From Mesostigma viride (lineage: Eukaryota; Streptophyta; Mesostigmatophyceae; Mesostigmatales; Mesostigmataceae), in NCBI GenBank assembly GCA_009746045.1, contig RPFO01000009.1, positions 1-44,787 on the forward strand: a stretch of DNA of 44,787 bases, read 5' to 3'. The translations under genes were made by a program, and so were the position numbers. A model generated the notes under the pieces. The model was given only the letters and a program-made list of their open reading frames with translations, was not told where the DNA came from and did not search any database. Below are positions 44,268 through 44,787 of this stretch, piece by piece (within the stretch, counting starts at the first letter, position 1; each line of letters begins with the position of its first letter).

Positions 44268-44693
44268 CCTCTCCCTCTCCCTCTCCCTCTCCTCTCCCTC
44301 TCCCTCTCCCTCTCCCTCTCCCTCTCCCTCTCCCTCTCCCTCTCCCTCTCCCTCTCCCTCTCCCTCTCCCTCTCCCTCTCCCTCTCCCTCTCCCTCTCCC
44401 TCTCCCTCTCCCTCTCCCTCTCCTCTCCCTCTCCCTCTCTCCTCTCTCCCTCCCCCTCTCCTCCCTCCCTCCCTCCCTCCTCCCTCCCTCCCTCCTCCCT
44501 CCCTCCCTCCCTCCCTCCCTCCCCCTCCCTCCCTCCTCCCTCCCTCTCCCTCCTCTCCCTCCCTCCCCCTCCCTCCCTCCCTCCCTCCCTCTCCCTCCCT
44601 CCCTCCCTCCCTCCCCCCTCCCTCCCTCCCTCCTCCCTCCCTCCCTCCTCCCTCCATCCATCCCTCCCTCCCTCCCTCCATCCCTCCATCCCT
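44059..44693. repeat. Polypyrimidine tract: CCCTCT, CT and CCCTCC blocks
   Basis: About 635 bp of almost pure C and T on the plus strand. CCCTCT blocks are interrupted by a CT block (44,177-44,267), and the tract ends as CCCTCC/CCCT with a few CCAT. Long mirror-symmetric stretches could form triplex DNA. The Gly/Glu/Arg frames on the minus strand are artefacts. Confidence 0.97.
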
Positions 44694-44787
44694 CTTACGT
44701 TACGCTTACGCTTACGGTTACGCTTACGGTTACGCTTACGCTTACGGTTACGCTTACGCTTACGCTTACGCTTACGCTTACGCTTAC
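44694..44787 (+). repeat. CTTACG/GTTACG hexamer array at the window edge
   Basis: After an initial CTTACGTTACG, the hexamers CTTACG and GTTACG alternate irregularly, then pure CTTACG continues to the last base, so the array runs past the window. It is not a telomere unit I know, although TTACGG differs from TTAGGG-type repeats by only a base or two. Confidence 0.95.

Noticed and set aside
43939-44689. Long minus-strand Gly/Arg/Glu frames
   Set aside because: Translations of the polypyrimidine tract.
44694-44787. A chromosome-end telomere
   Set aside because: The unit does not match a known telomere repeat and the window edge need not be a contig end.

Overview
The window looks like nuclear DNA from a repeat-rich eukaryote, most likely an alga or another protist. 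The evidence is GT-AG introns that can be placed by reading frame, an SV40-type nuclear localisation signal, TATA boxes, plant/algal-type CCCTAAA motifs inside a microsatellite, many nested mobile elements and very long satellites. I see no bacterial operons or Shine-Dalgarno-led genes. The species cannot be named from the sequence alone. All family assignments are from reading motifs; no database was searched.

Region 1 (1-8,375): a host gene is split by an inserted element. Positions 1-510 hold a basic, NLS-bearing N-terminal part. Positions 7,160-8,375 hold a Cys-rich part with a possible ubiquitin-protease-like Cys/His/Asp layout and a predicted 62-bp intron. Between them lies a 6.65-kb element (511-7,159) with 31-bp terminal inverted repeats and a 3-bp target duplication (CGA). 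It carries inverted subterminal arrays of a 173-bp repeat, a 120-bp tandem array, a small acidic-tailed protein gene with an in-frame TAA, and one unidentified ORF. The empty insertion site can be read from an internal tandem duplicate of the host gene.

Region 2 (8,376-18,750): mostly non-coding DNA with two copies of a module in which conserved flanks surround CCAT/CCCT/CCAG arrays. Next is a minus-strand protein kinase gene (11,453-12,633) whose frame breaks at a six-base homopolymer. After it comes an apparently intact four-exon minus-strand transposase gene (13,600-16,950) of the DFAENY-type family, with three acidic residues in a DDE/D-like arrangement. Upstream of this gene is a periodic array of GC-rich palindromes, one of which recurs in its last intron. 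AT-rich DNA follows.

Region 3 (18,751-41,865): a 23.1-kb block with long inverted-repeat arms. Each arm has about 2.26 kb of unique sequence, with an outward-facing TATA box, a small spliced-gene-like exon and a 30-bp minisatellite. The arms enclose about 17.5 kb of a ~71-bp satellite with higher-order structure. The satellite flips orientation once, at 38,560-38,564, at a 5-bp microhomology. A 1.32-kb composite fold-back element with a perfect 5-bp target duplication (TAGGC) is inserted at 32,584. It is built from alternating ~206-bp hairpins and 132-bp units with tRNA B-box-like sequences.

Region 4 (41,866-44,787): a second fold-back element with tRNA T-arm-like sequence on both strands, a ~370-bp tandem repeat with splice-like borders, about 630 bp of polypyrimidine DNA, and a CTTACG/GTTACG hexamer array that runs off the window.

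Few functional genes are evident. The likely active ones are the transposase and possibly the exon in the right arm. Most of the window is shaped by fold-back and inverted-repeat biology.
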